From Galeopsis tetrahit (lineage: Eukaryota > Streptophyta > Magnoliopsida > Lamiales > Lamiaceae): a DNA stretch of 64,000 nucleotides. Positions 45,572 through 57,300 of the stretch are shown here, piece after piece; the first letter of the stretch is position 1, and each line of letters opens with the position of its first letter. The notes under the pieces were generated by a model that had not been told where the DNA came from, did not search any database, and saw nothing but the letters and a program-made list of their open reading frames with translations. The stretch is taken from assembly GCA_963675135.1 (NCBI GenBank), contig OY776129.1, positions 79,263,348 to 79,327,347 on the forward strand, read 5' to 3'. The position numbers and the translations under genes are program-made.

Positions 45572-48512
45572 ATGTCTGTGGAATCGAGCTCTGGTACGGG
45601 TGATCATGGCGGGCATAATATCAAAGGCGTGCCTACTCATGGCGGAAGATACGTTCAGTACAATGTGTACGGAAATCTGTTTGAAGTTTCAAAAAAGTAT
45701 GTTCCTATTAGGCCTGTTGGACGCGGCGCTTACGGCATTGTTTGGTAATATTCGAGAATTTCTGGTGTAATTTTTGTTTATTTGAATTAGTTCTAGATCT
45801 TTTTGTTGTTGTCGATTATGTTGTTGCAATTAGTTGATTGTTTGAAGATTCTATCTCTTGTGTTGTTTGGTGGGATGAATTGGAGTGGTTTTTTGCTCTG
45901 AGAAATTCGGTGGTTATGTTATGTTAGATTGTTTTGGATAGTTCTTCGGAATTGGAGTCTAATTGGATGTGTTTGTTTATGATGTTGAATACTAGCTGAA
46001 GCTTGAATATAGTCTTTGATGGTTTACAATGGTGAATGGTGAATGGTTCATATAGGAAGAGTGCTAAATTTCGACTGCTTGGTTTTAAATGTGGTTTTAC
46101 GGTGACTAGATTGCGCTTGGATATTATGTATTTTCCACTTGATGCATGTTGGATGTTAATTGGCTAATTGGATGAGCTTATTTATGATGTTGAATACTAG
46201 CTGAAACTCGAATTGTCTTTGATGGTTTACGATGGTTCATATAGGAAGAGTGCTAAATTTCGACTGCTTGGTCTTAAATGTGGTTTGGCAGTGACTAGAT
46301 TGCGCTTGGATATTACATGTCTTCCACTTGATGCATGTTGGATGTTGTCTTTTTTTTCTTGTTGAAGGTCATCTTATTTTGATAGAGTGTAATCCAATCC
46401 GAATCATTCAATTCTTGAAAATGGTGTAAAGTGAAGCCTTTAGAAGGGGTAGAGGGAAAAAAAAATTGTTTAGTCTTGCCATAACTATAACTATTACGGT
46501 GAATTGTTGTTCGCTTCCTTGTTATAATTTAGCTTTTATATCAGTATAACTTAATATGGGCCCATGAGAATCCTTTGATATGCACAGAATGGGAAGGATA
46601 TTATGTTAATTGCCATATTTTTTTTATCCAATATGTGAATTTCAGGAAATTTTCTAGAAGTACAAGTCTAACATAATCTTGAACTCGATGCTGAATGGTG
46701 TATGTTTTCAAGGTTGCTATTGCCTTTTTCCTACTTTCTTCTATCTAATGCCACATTTATTTGCTTCAGTGCTGCTGTAAACTCAGAGACGCGTGAAGAA
46801 GTTGCCATTAAGAAGATTGGCAATGCATTTGACAACAGAATCGATGCAAAGAGGACATTACGAGAAATAAAACTTTTGCGTCACATGGATCACGATAATG
46901 TGAGGATACAAACCTATGCCCTATGATACAAATCTTGTCTCAGTTGTATGTGTTGCATGTGATCAAATTATATACCAGTATCTTTTTAGCTATAACTCCC
47001 TCGTCCCAATTATATAGACTTGTTTTCCTTTCATGGATGTTCCATTTATGTAGACTTATTTCCATATATAATATTAAGCCATTTACCAGTATAACCCTGT
47101 GTATTAATTCATTAAATAAGTTATAATAGAAATTTTACTTGTCTAATGTGTTTTCGCAATAAAATTTCATAATCTTTATAAAAAGTCAAATCAGCCTGTA
47201 TACTTGGGACGCAGGGAGTAAAAAATTTCTTATTTTTCTGCTATATCACAACCAATCTTCTGTAATCATATTTATTTACTGTACCCTCAAATATCTGTCT
47301 GAAGCTCTTCTTAGGGCAGTTTCTAATTCTTTTCTATCTAAACAGGTGATAGCAATTAAAGACATCATTCGTCCTCCTCAAAAAGAGAACTTCAATGATG
47401 TCTACATTGTGTATGAACTTATGGACACTGATCTTCATCAGATTATCCAGTCCATTCAAACATTAACTGACGACCATTGTCGGGTTCGGCCTCTGTTTCT
47501 TATGTGCTATCTAAGATTTAGCTCAACTCATAAACCATTGCTTGCATTACTTTGTCCTTAAAATCTTATACACTTTTGTCATTTTTTATTAGGCTTTAAT
47601 ATACTGGGATGGCCCAATTAATTGTTTTATGTAAATTTTGCAGTACTTTCTTTACCAAATTCTTCGAGGACTTAAATATGTTCACTCTGCAAATGTGTTG
47701 CACCGTGATCTGAAACCAAGCAATTTGCTGCTGAACGCAAATTGTGATTTGAAAATCGGAGATTTTGGGCTTGCAAGGACAACATCTGAGACCGATTTCA
47801 TGACTGAGTATGTTGTTACTCGCTGGTATCGAGCACCAGAACTGCTTCTAAATTGTTCAGAATACACTGCCGCAATTGATATCTGGTCCGTTGGGTGCAT
47901 ATTCGGTGAAGTCATGACTAGAAAACCTCTTTTTCCTGGCAAAGATTATGTTCATCAGTTGAGACTTATCACAGAGGTACTCTCTCTCACATCACAAAAA
48001 CGTACATACAATATTTCATACATGAAATATCTACCTGAAAACTGATGCCAAGCTGTACCCGTTTGTTGTGCTAAAGCTCATAGGGTCTCCGGATGATGCC
48101 AGTCTTGGGTTTCTTAGGAGCGACAATGCCCGAAGATACGTGAGGCAGCTCCCTCAATACCCAAAGCAACAATTTGCTACAAGATTTCCCAAAAAACCTG
48201 CTGGGGCTCTCGATTTACTCGAGAAAATGCTCGTTTTTGACCCTAGCAAGCGTATTACTGGTAATGTTTTTCATTCTATCAAAATATACGTGTTAAACCA
48301 TGGACATAATAACATTCTTTGTTTGCTGATGACATGCAGTTGATGAGGCTCTGTGCCATCCATACCTGGCGCCTCTTCACGATATCAACGTGGAGCCCGT
48401 TTGCCCTCGTCCTTTCGTTGTTGACTTCGAGCTCCCGTCGTTTACTGAAGAGAATATTAAAGAACTCATCTGGAAGGAATCCGTAAAATTCAACCCAGAT
48501 CCCACTCATTGA
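45572..48512 (+). CDS. MPK4: Mitogen-activated protein kinase of the MPK4/MPK11 type
   Basis: Exons: 45572-45744, 46770-46899, 47346-47483, 47644-47976, 48077-48260, 48340-48512; total 1131 nt, 376 aa, the same length as Arabidopsis MPK4. The ATP loop is GRGAYGIVCAA, the split codon being joined across intron 1. HRD has its catalytic Asp at 169, DFG at 187, and the dual phosphorylation motif TEY has Thr201/Tyr203 (MTEYVVTRWYRAPE). The C-terminal common-docking region reads LHDINVEPVCPRPF. Group B plant MAP kinases act below MEKK1-MKK1/2 in immunity signalling and also in cytokinesis. Whether this is orthologous to MPK4 or MPK11 cannot be decided; the eudicot ancestor probably had one gene. 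It converges with the polygalacturonase gene. Intron 1 carries a ~190-bp tandem duplication and intron 2 a Stowaway MITE. Confidence 0.95.
45960..46348. repeat. Tandem duplication (~190-200 bp) in MPK4-like intron 1
   Basis: Copies at about 45963-46162 and 46163-46348 share TTTATGATGTTGAATACTAG, GTGCTAAATTTCGACTGCTT and CCACTTGATGCATGTTGGAT in the same order. The duplication is intronic and leaves the reading frame untouched. Confidence 0.88.
46995..47219. mobile_element. Stowaway-like MITE in MPK4-like intron 2
   Basis: Left end ACTCCCTCGTCCCAATTATA and right end CTTGGGACGCAGGGAGT are inverted copies with TA/AA at the edges. CTCCCTCNGTCCC is the classic Stowaway terminus. About 225 bp, no coding content. 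Confidence 0.8.
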
Positions 48513-49249
48513 GTGAGGGAATGTAATTATATGGTGTAATCCTCTGACATTTGTAGAAACATGTATTGAACAACATAAAAGTCCCCCAAAATAGAAAATA
48601 TGAGTAATAATTTGTAGTGGAGATATATATTTGGATACGAAGATTGTTCTTCTCTTGTAGCTGCATTTTATTTGAATATGTCTCCTATGTCGAAAAGCTT
48701 TTTATTTATGCTTATTATTATAGCGGTTGGAATTAGGGGTGTATGTGAGTCGAGTCAACTCGCGAGCTATTCGTGCTCGATTCGAAAAAAGATCGAAATT
48801 GATTCGAAGTTAATCGAATCGAGTTTCGAGCTACTCAATTTAGCTGCTGAGTTTGAGCTCATAAATACTTGGCTTGAAAGATTCGCGAGCCTAATCGAGC
48901 TTGGACAATATTTACTATTTTGACATTAATATATAATTTATATTTATATATAAAGGTAAATGAGTTGATTCGATATCGAGTTTATTTTAAAATAAATATG
49001 TTTTACAATTAATTTTAAAAATTATATAAGACAATTGAGTCGCACTGAATTGGATTTATTGAGTTACTTATTGAGTCAGACTCGATCTTTAAAATTTTAG
49101 ACTTGACGGAGTCAAGTCGAGTCGAAGAGTATAACAATCGAGTCAAATTTCGAGCTAAGCAGTACTCGGCTCGACTCGCCTCCTTACGTACATACTCGGA
49201 GTATTATCGTACATATTATTAGTGTGAAAGCAATTCTCAATTCATAAAA
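48513..49249. other. Convergent spacer, MPK4-like and polygalacturonase genes
   Basis: 3' UTRs of both genes plus a copy of the GAGCTCG-rich dispersed repeat at 48735-49185. Open frames here are repeat translations. Confidence 0.55.
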
Positions 49250-52200
49250 TCAAAAGTAATTCATCCCAAAAGAACACGTTTGCATCTCCATTCTCTCAAA
49301 CCCTAAACTCTCCGCCGGAAATTCACAATCTCCCAGATCCTTCTGCTCCGGCAGCAGATCACACGGCGGCGGCACCACCGCACTCGTAATCCCCACCACA
49401 TCCGCGCACCTCCACGGATACTTCTTCGCCTTCGCCTTCAATCCAATACTCACATTCGACATACAAATCCCCGTAAACGGATCGCCAGAAATCCCCTCCA
49501 ATCGCGCCGCCATCGTCACATTCTCCGCCACCACATCCCGGTAATTAATCCCCTTTATCTCCGGCATCGCATTCGGATCGTAATTGTTGTCCGCGTGAGA
49601 TCCATAGTTTCCGGTGATCCAAAACACCCATTTCATTGTGTGTAATTGCATCCCCTTTACATATATGTCTCTGACGTATCCGCCTCTGCCCACGGCTGTT
49701 TTAATTCTAACGCCAGATTCAGTGTTGATGGCGGTTATGTCCTCCGCTCTGACATCCTCGATCCCGCCGGACATTTCGCTGCCGAGGGCTATGGCGGCGC
49801 TGTAGGGGGAGATGCAGGTGAGGCGGCGGATGGTTAGTTGCTTTGTAGGCATGTTGTAGCGGATGCCGTATTCATCCCAACCGCTTTTAACGGCGATGCA
49901 ATCGTCGCCGGAGACGATGTAGTTGTCTTCTATTCTTGTGTTGGTGCAAGAATCTGGATTCAATCAACAAAATTAGGCTCAATTTTACTGTATGGATGAT
50001 GGATGATAAATTTTTTTATTAAATTAAATAAAACATACTTCCACCTAGAGTCGTTATTCGAGTCGAACGGAGTACTTGAAGTTCAAACTCGAGTTCGACT
50101 CGATAACATTGATAGCTAAAAACTGAGTTGAGCCTAATGGAATTTTTTTAAAAAAGTTGAGTCTAACGAAACGAGCTCGAGTTGACTCGTTAGTAAATCG
50201 AGTATCTAACGAGTTAAAGCTGACTCATTTAACAAACAAGTCTCGAGCAACACTATTCCCTCCCTCCATCCTTATAAATGATAAGGTAAATTGCGTGGGA
50301 CACAAAAGTAAGTACATATAAGTAAATATGTGTATATTTTAAAGGTGAAGATGTTTCGATTTTTGAAGGGTACAAATTAATATGAAACGTCTCAATATGC
50401 GTTAAGTATGCAAATTTTTGTGGGTCAGACAAATATAACAATCAAGATATAAAAACAAAAGGTATGCAAATTTTTGTGGGTCAGACAAATATAACAATCA
50501 AGATATAAAAACAAAAGTAAAATTAATTGAGTGGATATTTGAAGCTTATAAAAGACAAGTAAAATTAATTGAGTGGATATTTGAAGCTTATAAAAGACGG
50601 ACCAAATGACAAAACGAAAAACTTATAAACAAAAGTTTGGAGTATTTTATAGTGGTAAAATTTGATAGCCTATCATCAAGATGTCCAAATGTATTTTATA
50701 CCTGGATTGATCCCATCTGTGTTTGGAGATGTTATTGGAGCTAAGATTGTCAGACCTTGGATAATTATATTGCTGCAATACAACACCAAAAACGTCAAAA
50801 CCATTAAAAACTAGACAAAAACTTTTAATTATTACAGTACAATTCTGTATACGAACTGTCACTGTTTAAAAAATTTGACACTTGAAAAAGAGAGTTAACG
50901 AGAAAGAAACCTGCTGTAAACGGGATGAACATTCCACGACGGAGAATTGAGAAATGTGAGATTGGAAATCTGGACGTTATCTGAGTGCATAATTTCAATG
51001 AGATAAGGCCTAGTATATTTCAGCTTCTTCCCATGAAACTGTTGCCACCATAGAGCCCCTTGTCCATCTATTGTACCATTTTCGCCTAATTTAAGATGTA
51101 CATAATCTCGTGTCAAACTCGAGTCAGACTTAATTGAACTTTTTTCGCTTTTAAGTATGGTTTTACTATAAAACTAAAATATGCTACTGCAATGTCAAAA
51201 TATACTTCAAGAACAATAAAAATACGGTGTGATCATAGACTTATTTTGGTCTTGCAAGTTACAGTAAACTTATGACCCGCGAATTTTTTGGAATTTTCTT
51301 ACCGGTGACAACAACATCAGTAAGATTTGTTCCAAATATAAGACTAATATATCTTCCTCCTGGTGCATCTCTTCCATGTCCATAAGATGGCAATGGTTCC
51401 ACTATAGGCCATGACTTTATATCCTGAAATATATAATTACTTCCTCCGTTTTGGAATTATTTGCACGTGAACGACACACAAATTAAAAAAAAGTGAATGT
51501 AGCGAGAGGTACTTTGGTGATTTAGTGAAGTGTAAATAATTTAGTGAAGTTGACAGTAAAATGTGAATGTGGGCCTAAAACGAGTAGCAATTTTGAAAAT
51601 AAAATGAAGCAAGAAGAACAAAATCTTTATGGAGGTAAAAAAAATAAATGTAATGAAAGATATTTTGGGTAATTTTGTGAAGTGTATTGAGAATTTAGTA
51701 AGTTGCGACGTAAAATATGGGTAAAAAACGAGCAACAATTTTGAAAATAAAACGAAGTTCAGACCTGAGAAGCAAGAAGAACAACATCTTTATTCTTTAG
51801 GGAGGTAAAAAAAAGTAAATGTAATGAAAGATATTTTGGGTAATTTTGTGAAGTCTAAAGAGAATTTAGTAAGGTGCGACGTAAAATATGGGTAAAAAAC
51901 GAGTAACAATTTTGAAAATAAAACGACGTTCAGACCTGAGAAGCGAGAAGAACAGCATCTTTATGAAGGTAAAGAGTGAAATGGCTGGTGAGATTGAAGG
52001 TCCCTGTGAGCCATTTTCCAGCAGGAACAAACAGCTGTGCTCCACCGTCCGATGCAAATTGGCTCAGATGATCAACGGCTCCTTGAAATGCCTCTGTATT
52101 GAGTGTTACACCATCTCCAACTCCTCCATAATCTAGTATGGATGCACTATGTGCTCGGCAACTAATCGCCGAGTAGTCGAACGACTCTAAGACTCTCGAT

Positions 52201-52271
52201 TTTCGACATTCGCCAACTGCGAATGTTAGGAGCACTACCAGCGCGAGCTTCTGGATGGCCTTGATCGTCAT
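49250..52271 (-). CDS. Polygalacturonase-like GH28 glycosidase
   Basis: Exons: 52271-51936, 51423-51303, 51085-50911, 50772-50702, 49953-49250; total 1407 nt, 468 aa, in frame. A secretion signal (about residues 1-22, ending VGEC) is followed by a right-handed beta-helix. GH28 catalytic motifs are present: NTDGINPDSC with Asp230, and SGDDCIAVKSG with Asp251/Asp252. The usual GHG block is replaced by GSEMSGG, as in the plant clade containing At3g61490, At2g23900 and At4g23820, and RIKT follows. It would act in the cell wall on homogalacturonan or a related pectin. Because the GHG histidine is missing in this clade, classical polygalacturonase activity is not certain. Exon 1 and its donor have been partly duplicated into intron 1. 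Confidence 0.92.
50045..50245 (-). repeat. GAGCTCG-rich dispersed repeat in polygalacturonase intron 4
   Basis: Inverted copy relative to 39612 and 40270: contains ACTCGATAACATTGA and TCGAGTATCTAACGAG, complementary to TCAATGTTATCGA and CTCGTTAGATACTCGA of the other copies. Confidence 0.65.
50405..50600. repeat. Two adjacent tandem duplications in polygalacturonase intron 4
   Basis: A ~57-bp unit (with TATGCAAATTTTTGTGGGTC) is present twice at 50407-50518. Directly after it a ~40-bp unit (with AATTGAGTGGATATTTGAAG) is present twice at 50519-50599. Copies are almost identical, so both are recent. They lie inside a Stowaway-like relic whose left end is CTATTCCCTCCCTCCATCC at about 50258. Confidence 0.88.
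51594..51960. repeat. Tandem copies of the exon 1/intron 1 junction of the polygalacturonase
   Basis: Three successive units begin at 51594, 51743 and 51915 with GAAAATAAAA. The last covers the real exon 1 end and donor at 51935-51936. The middle unit repeats TTCAGACCTGAGAAGC, including the donor, and then the exon-like AAGAACAACATCTTTAT. The first has lost the donor but keeps AAGAACAAAATCTTTAT. Units are about 149 and 172 bp. Confidence 0.85.
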
Positions 52272-54347
52272 ACGAGAGAAATACGAAAGAGAAAATGTTT
52301 AATGTTGAGATATATGTGAGTGTGGATTTTTTTGCTTTGAGTAAATGGGATTGTTGTATGAAGAAGATTGATTGGTAATGTAGCTAGATAGCTCAAGTGT
52401 TAGTTTATTGTTTGGTTGTAATAACTAATAAGTATTTATAGAAGCTTAGTTGTTGTTATGATTGTAGTGTTTGACTAATTTATTAGGTTATTTTCAGTTA
52501 TTGAATTTGCCAATGATGTAAAAATGTTAATCCTTGTCTTCTAAATTTGTCGACTGTGAAATTACTTTATCTATGTTTACGAAATTCTGTGTTTTAGTCT
52601 TTTTTCCAGTAAACATAGGTAACTCATCCTGTCTAAGATGATGATGGTATCTTAAACGGTACTGACGATTTTGATAGTGCTAAAAGCTCATATAGCGACA
52701 ATGTTCGGTTACAAATACTCAGTCTTTAATTCATATAAAAATAGCTTATGTTTACCGATAAAATGACTAAAACATTGAGTTTTGTAACATAAAAAATACT
52801 ATACACTAGCCAATTGCCACAATGCAAGAATTCTTCTCTAGGTTTAAAAAAGAGTACGTCTATACAGAGTTTTGGTCTCTTTTCAATTGAAATTCTTATA
52901 AGTGAACGATGAAATTAGTCGGTACTTCGATCGATTAACAAGAAAGAAAAATGGTACTGTGAACCTGTGAGTTATGCAGAGTGTTTTGTATTGTTTGTTT
53001 GAGTTGGAAAGTAGTTGGTGGGCCCAAGAATGGAGCTTTATTGGAAATGAGAATTCCATCCCGTGAGCCTTCCCACACACAATCCACTATTGCCCACTTC
53101 TTCACGGGAAATCATTGTGTGTGCCCCACCACAAGATTCTCACCATACACCCGCACCCAAATGTCCACATTTGATGCACTATTGTTTTTATTGTAACATC
53201 CAATATCATTTATGCATACATTACTCCATCCTTATCACAAAAAAATAGTAGTTTTTTTTCTACATTAAAGTGTATAACTTATTTAGAATACTTCCATTTA
53301 ATCTAATTTATATTGGAAATGAAATCATAGAGTATAATGTGTGAGATAAACACAATTTTTCAATTCTAAAAAACTTGTTCTTTAAAAAAAATGACGGATT
53401 GTAGAATATATAAAGATGAACATGTATCTTCATCGGCATAAAGCTTTTTGAAGAAAATCGAAAACAAATTTGTGTGAACTCGATCTAAAACGAACAAATA
53501 TAATACCAATGTAAATACTGAAATTCTTATGAGACCCACCAAGTGTTGTTGTCTCTGAAAATCAGAGTCATATTCCCAGACGAAACGATGTGAAAGAATC
53601 ACTGGTGATACACTAAAAAGACGGTGAACTACTGACCCTCAGTGAAACGATAGAATTTCTATGAATAGACGGGATGACTTAAATAGAGCGTCGAACCAAG
53701 TCGTTTGAGGGGAGACTCGATGATCTTTATTTGTGTATATTTCACCGTCCTCATATAAATATTATCTTGCGTCTCCTTTTGCGGCTATAAGTGGGTTTAG
53801 GTATTCTTAGCCGCACAGTTGTATCTTTATATTATTACATAGAAATAGAAACATAAGAAATTAAATATAGTTAAAAGTTGAATAAATTTTTGTCATGTTT
53901 TGTGGTCACCAAACTCACCACTCACAAGTGCATTTATATTCCAGTCACGAGTGCTCTTTTCTTTTAAGTTTACAAGTAATTTTGTCTTTTGGCAAAATTT
54001 AAAAAATTATTGAATCCTAAATCGATGTAACACATCTCATGTATAAGACCGTCTTATAATTGTTTCTGACAACTTCCTGAGACCTGAATCATTACTTAAA
54101 GCTCCTTTATTTTCGTACGGGAAAACTCGAAACTGAAACCCACCCCAGAACATACAAGTATACAACGAAACGACATGGAACATTACCGTCTCACTATCAG
54201 GCAAAGACAAGCTTCTTCAAAGATTTTAAAATCTAGCGACTTTCATAGCCTACTTCATTCATGTACTTGTATGTACCTCGTATACTGCTACTTCATCGCT
54301 CAAAACAAGTGTTTGTTTCATTATGCAGCGTCTCGACTGATAGTATC
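52272..54347. other. Spacer between the polygalacturonase promoter and the MSL1-like 3' end
   Basis: Polygalacturonase promoter at its left, MSL1-like 3' UTR at its right. I see no gene, RNA or clear transposon; short frames on both strands lack any family resemblance. Confidence 0.45.
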
Positions 54348-57300
54348 TTAGCGAGTACTACCTAGAATCGCGCCATGCTTTTGGATGATCCGGACAGCCT
54401 CTAGGAGAATATCCTGATCTGCTTCTTTGCTCTACAGTTATTAATCACAGCAAAATAAGCAGTTTTAGCAAGAAACGCAGAAGAAATCCAGAAACGACTT
54501 CACTACAAAATTCAGTATTGAAGAAAAACGACAAATAAAGTGAAACAAATTGTATGTTGTAAAACACCATTAAAGTGAAATGGATTTATAATAATTGCCC
54601 AGTTCGCATGCAAAGAATCTATCAAAAGAACACACATATATGAATATGCATAGATGCACATGCTTCAACAATAGGCCAAAGCTCAGTTTTGAAGTATACT
54701 CAAATCGATAACTCTTTTAGTTATTTAAGCTTCCTGATGAACTTTATAATGAAAGCTAACCGAAAAACATGATAATTGTGAAGGGCAAACAACCAATTTC
54801 AATTTACATATAGCTAATACAAAAACTATTGTTATAAATTTGCAAAATCAAAAGGACATACCACTCGTTTAAGATTGCATCCAAGAGTCAGTTCTGCATA
54901 TGATCGCTCAACTAGAGACAAGTAACAATAAGGGGCCTCCTTTTCCAAAAACACGTTTGTATTGGATCTGAGCATGGACTTTATATCCTCTGATATTTGG
55001 GAAATCTTGTCTATGTCGTCAATCTGTATAGGAATTTTCTGAACCATGGAGCGCCATTTGGCCCGCGATTTATTGACAATGACCTATATTTGGCAGAATA
55101 CATTTTAATTATGCTGTTTCTTAATGTCCATCATTGAAAACAGTGAGCCTGATATTTACGAATATACTTTCTTAACTCATGATGTTTAAATTATATTCAT
55201 AAGTGGTAGTACAGAGCAATTTCAAACATGAGTAACAGTTATAATGATCTGTTTCATAGACCTTATAATCGGTTCTGTCAGTTAAGACAGGATTTGATAG
55301 TACAGCCATTATAGATAGCTGGTAGTAGAATTTAATTGTAGAATCTAAAATAGTTTGTAGTGAAGATGCATGTAATAGTAAATAAATAAAAGTAGCAGAC
55401 ACGACACAAAAGTCGAACAAGTGCATTCTGCATTACCTGGCTCGAAAACAGAGAATTTGGGACGAAAACGGGAAATTTTTCAGCAGTCAGCAATGATGTA
55501 GATGTAAGACCCATTTCTATTACTTGGCCTTCAACAGATCCAGCCTGCGGCAAGAATCACAATAGAGAAAAGGAAAAGAGATAAACAAGGGAAAAGTCAG
55601 ATTTCAAGAGCATCATACTAAAAATAGGACTAATTGCATTGAACTCACCAAACTATCATCAAATTCGCATTTAAACCACCAAACTATTTTTCTTTGTACC
55701 GAACTATACAAACTATACAAAATTGCATGTGATTTTGCCAAAAACTGGGGAGAAATTTGGCCTTAAAAATTAGTTCAATGGTTTATGTGTAAAAAATTGA
55801 TGGTTTGTATAGTTCGGTGCAAAGAAAAATAATTCGATGGTTTGGGTGCAATTTTGGTGATAGTGTGGTGGGTTTAGTGCAATTAGGCCTTACAAAATAT
55901 AAAGCATGAATCTTAGCTCTAGAAGAGCAACGTGATGACGCCAGCAAGAGCACAGTGGGAGATATTTTATAACTAAAGAGATGTCAAACAATATAGAAGG
56001 ACCAATAATCTAATAAAAAAACAGCCAAGGTCATACTTTGATCGTATCACCAACCGAAAATGGTTGAGAAAACTGTACAGACAGACCGCTTAGAACATTC
56101 CCAAGTACGTCTCTAGCAGCAAAAGCAGTAGCAACTCCTGTATGAAGATAACAAAAGGCACTGGTCAGACTATACTGTTAAGCCTAAAACATTTAATTAG
56201 AACTTCTTCTGATACATGAGCAGTAGTAAAGTCTAGATCTACCGGAGACAGACAGAATGAAGTTGTTCTGAATATAGGAACCTAAGAATCGAGCTTCACT
56301 AGCAGTTAGGGTGTGTTTGTTTATGGTGTGGCAGCATCCCAAATTTTATTTTCATATCCAAATCCTCATTCGTCAAACCTGATTTTGGTATAGGATTTTA
56401 AATCCTACGGAGTATAAAATTCTACCCTATAATACCTATAATACACATTTTTTACCGTTTTAAACATAATTTCCAACACACAGTCAATCATCTATCATCC
56501 ACTTTTTAATTATTAGTTATCTACAGAACTCAACACTCTCTCTTGTCCTTTTTCACTGCACTACTTCTACAACATAATAATCCTACCATTTCAAAATCCC
56601 ACCCTATCAAATCTTACAAAATCTACACTCCCAAATATATACAAAATCTAAATACACATTTTACTATTCATAAAGCCTTATACTGGATTTCAAATCCAAT
56701 GGAATCGAAAAACGAACACACCCTTAGTAAACATATTTATAGCACCAAACAAACTGACTGAGAATCAACTCAATGGAAATACACGAACACGAGTAGTTGA
56801 AAAAAATTAATTGAAAACTGATAATTATTGGAATTACTGACCTCCTATGCCTCCCACAGTGAGAACAGACTGCACTGCCACACCAAATGCCTCGGCTAAA
56901 GCCATTGTCCCAACAACAAGGAGTCCTACGGATGAGATTCTGTCCAAAGCCAGTAGCTGATCTCTCTTGGCGCCTTCTATGCCATTAGTAGCCAAAGCAC
57001 GTGCAATCACACTACCTTTCCACCGATGCAGAAACCACACAACTGAAACAACAAAAGCACCTCTGCAAGCCTGTGTTGCGTATTGTGACGCAATAGTACT
57101 TGGTGCAATCATTCCACCACTGCACAGGGTAGTAACACAATGAGTTAACACCTCCTACAAACTGGAAACAATTTGACATCACAAATAAGCAAGCAAAGAG
57201 AAAAGTGGACTAACATTTGCAAGAATGCCATTAAAGTTATAAAATATCGGACAGGACTGTCTAATGCACCCCAAAAGCTTTGCTCATAAGGAACGGGCCG

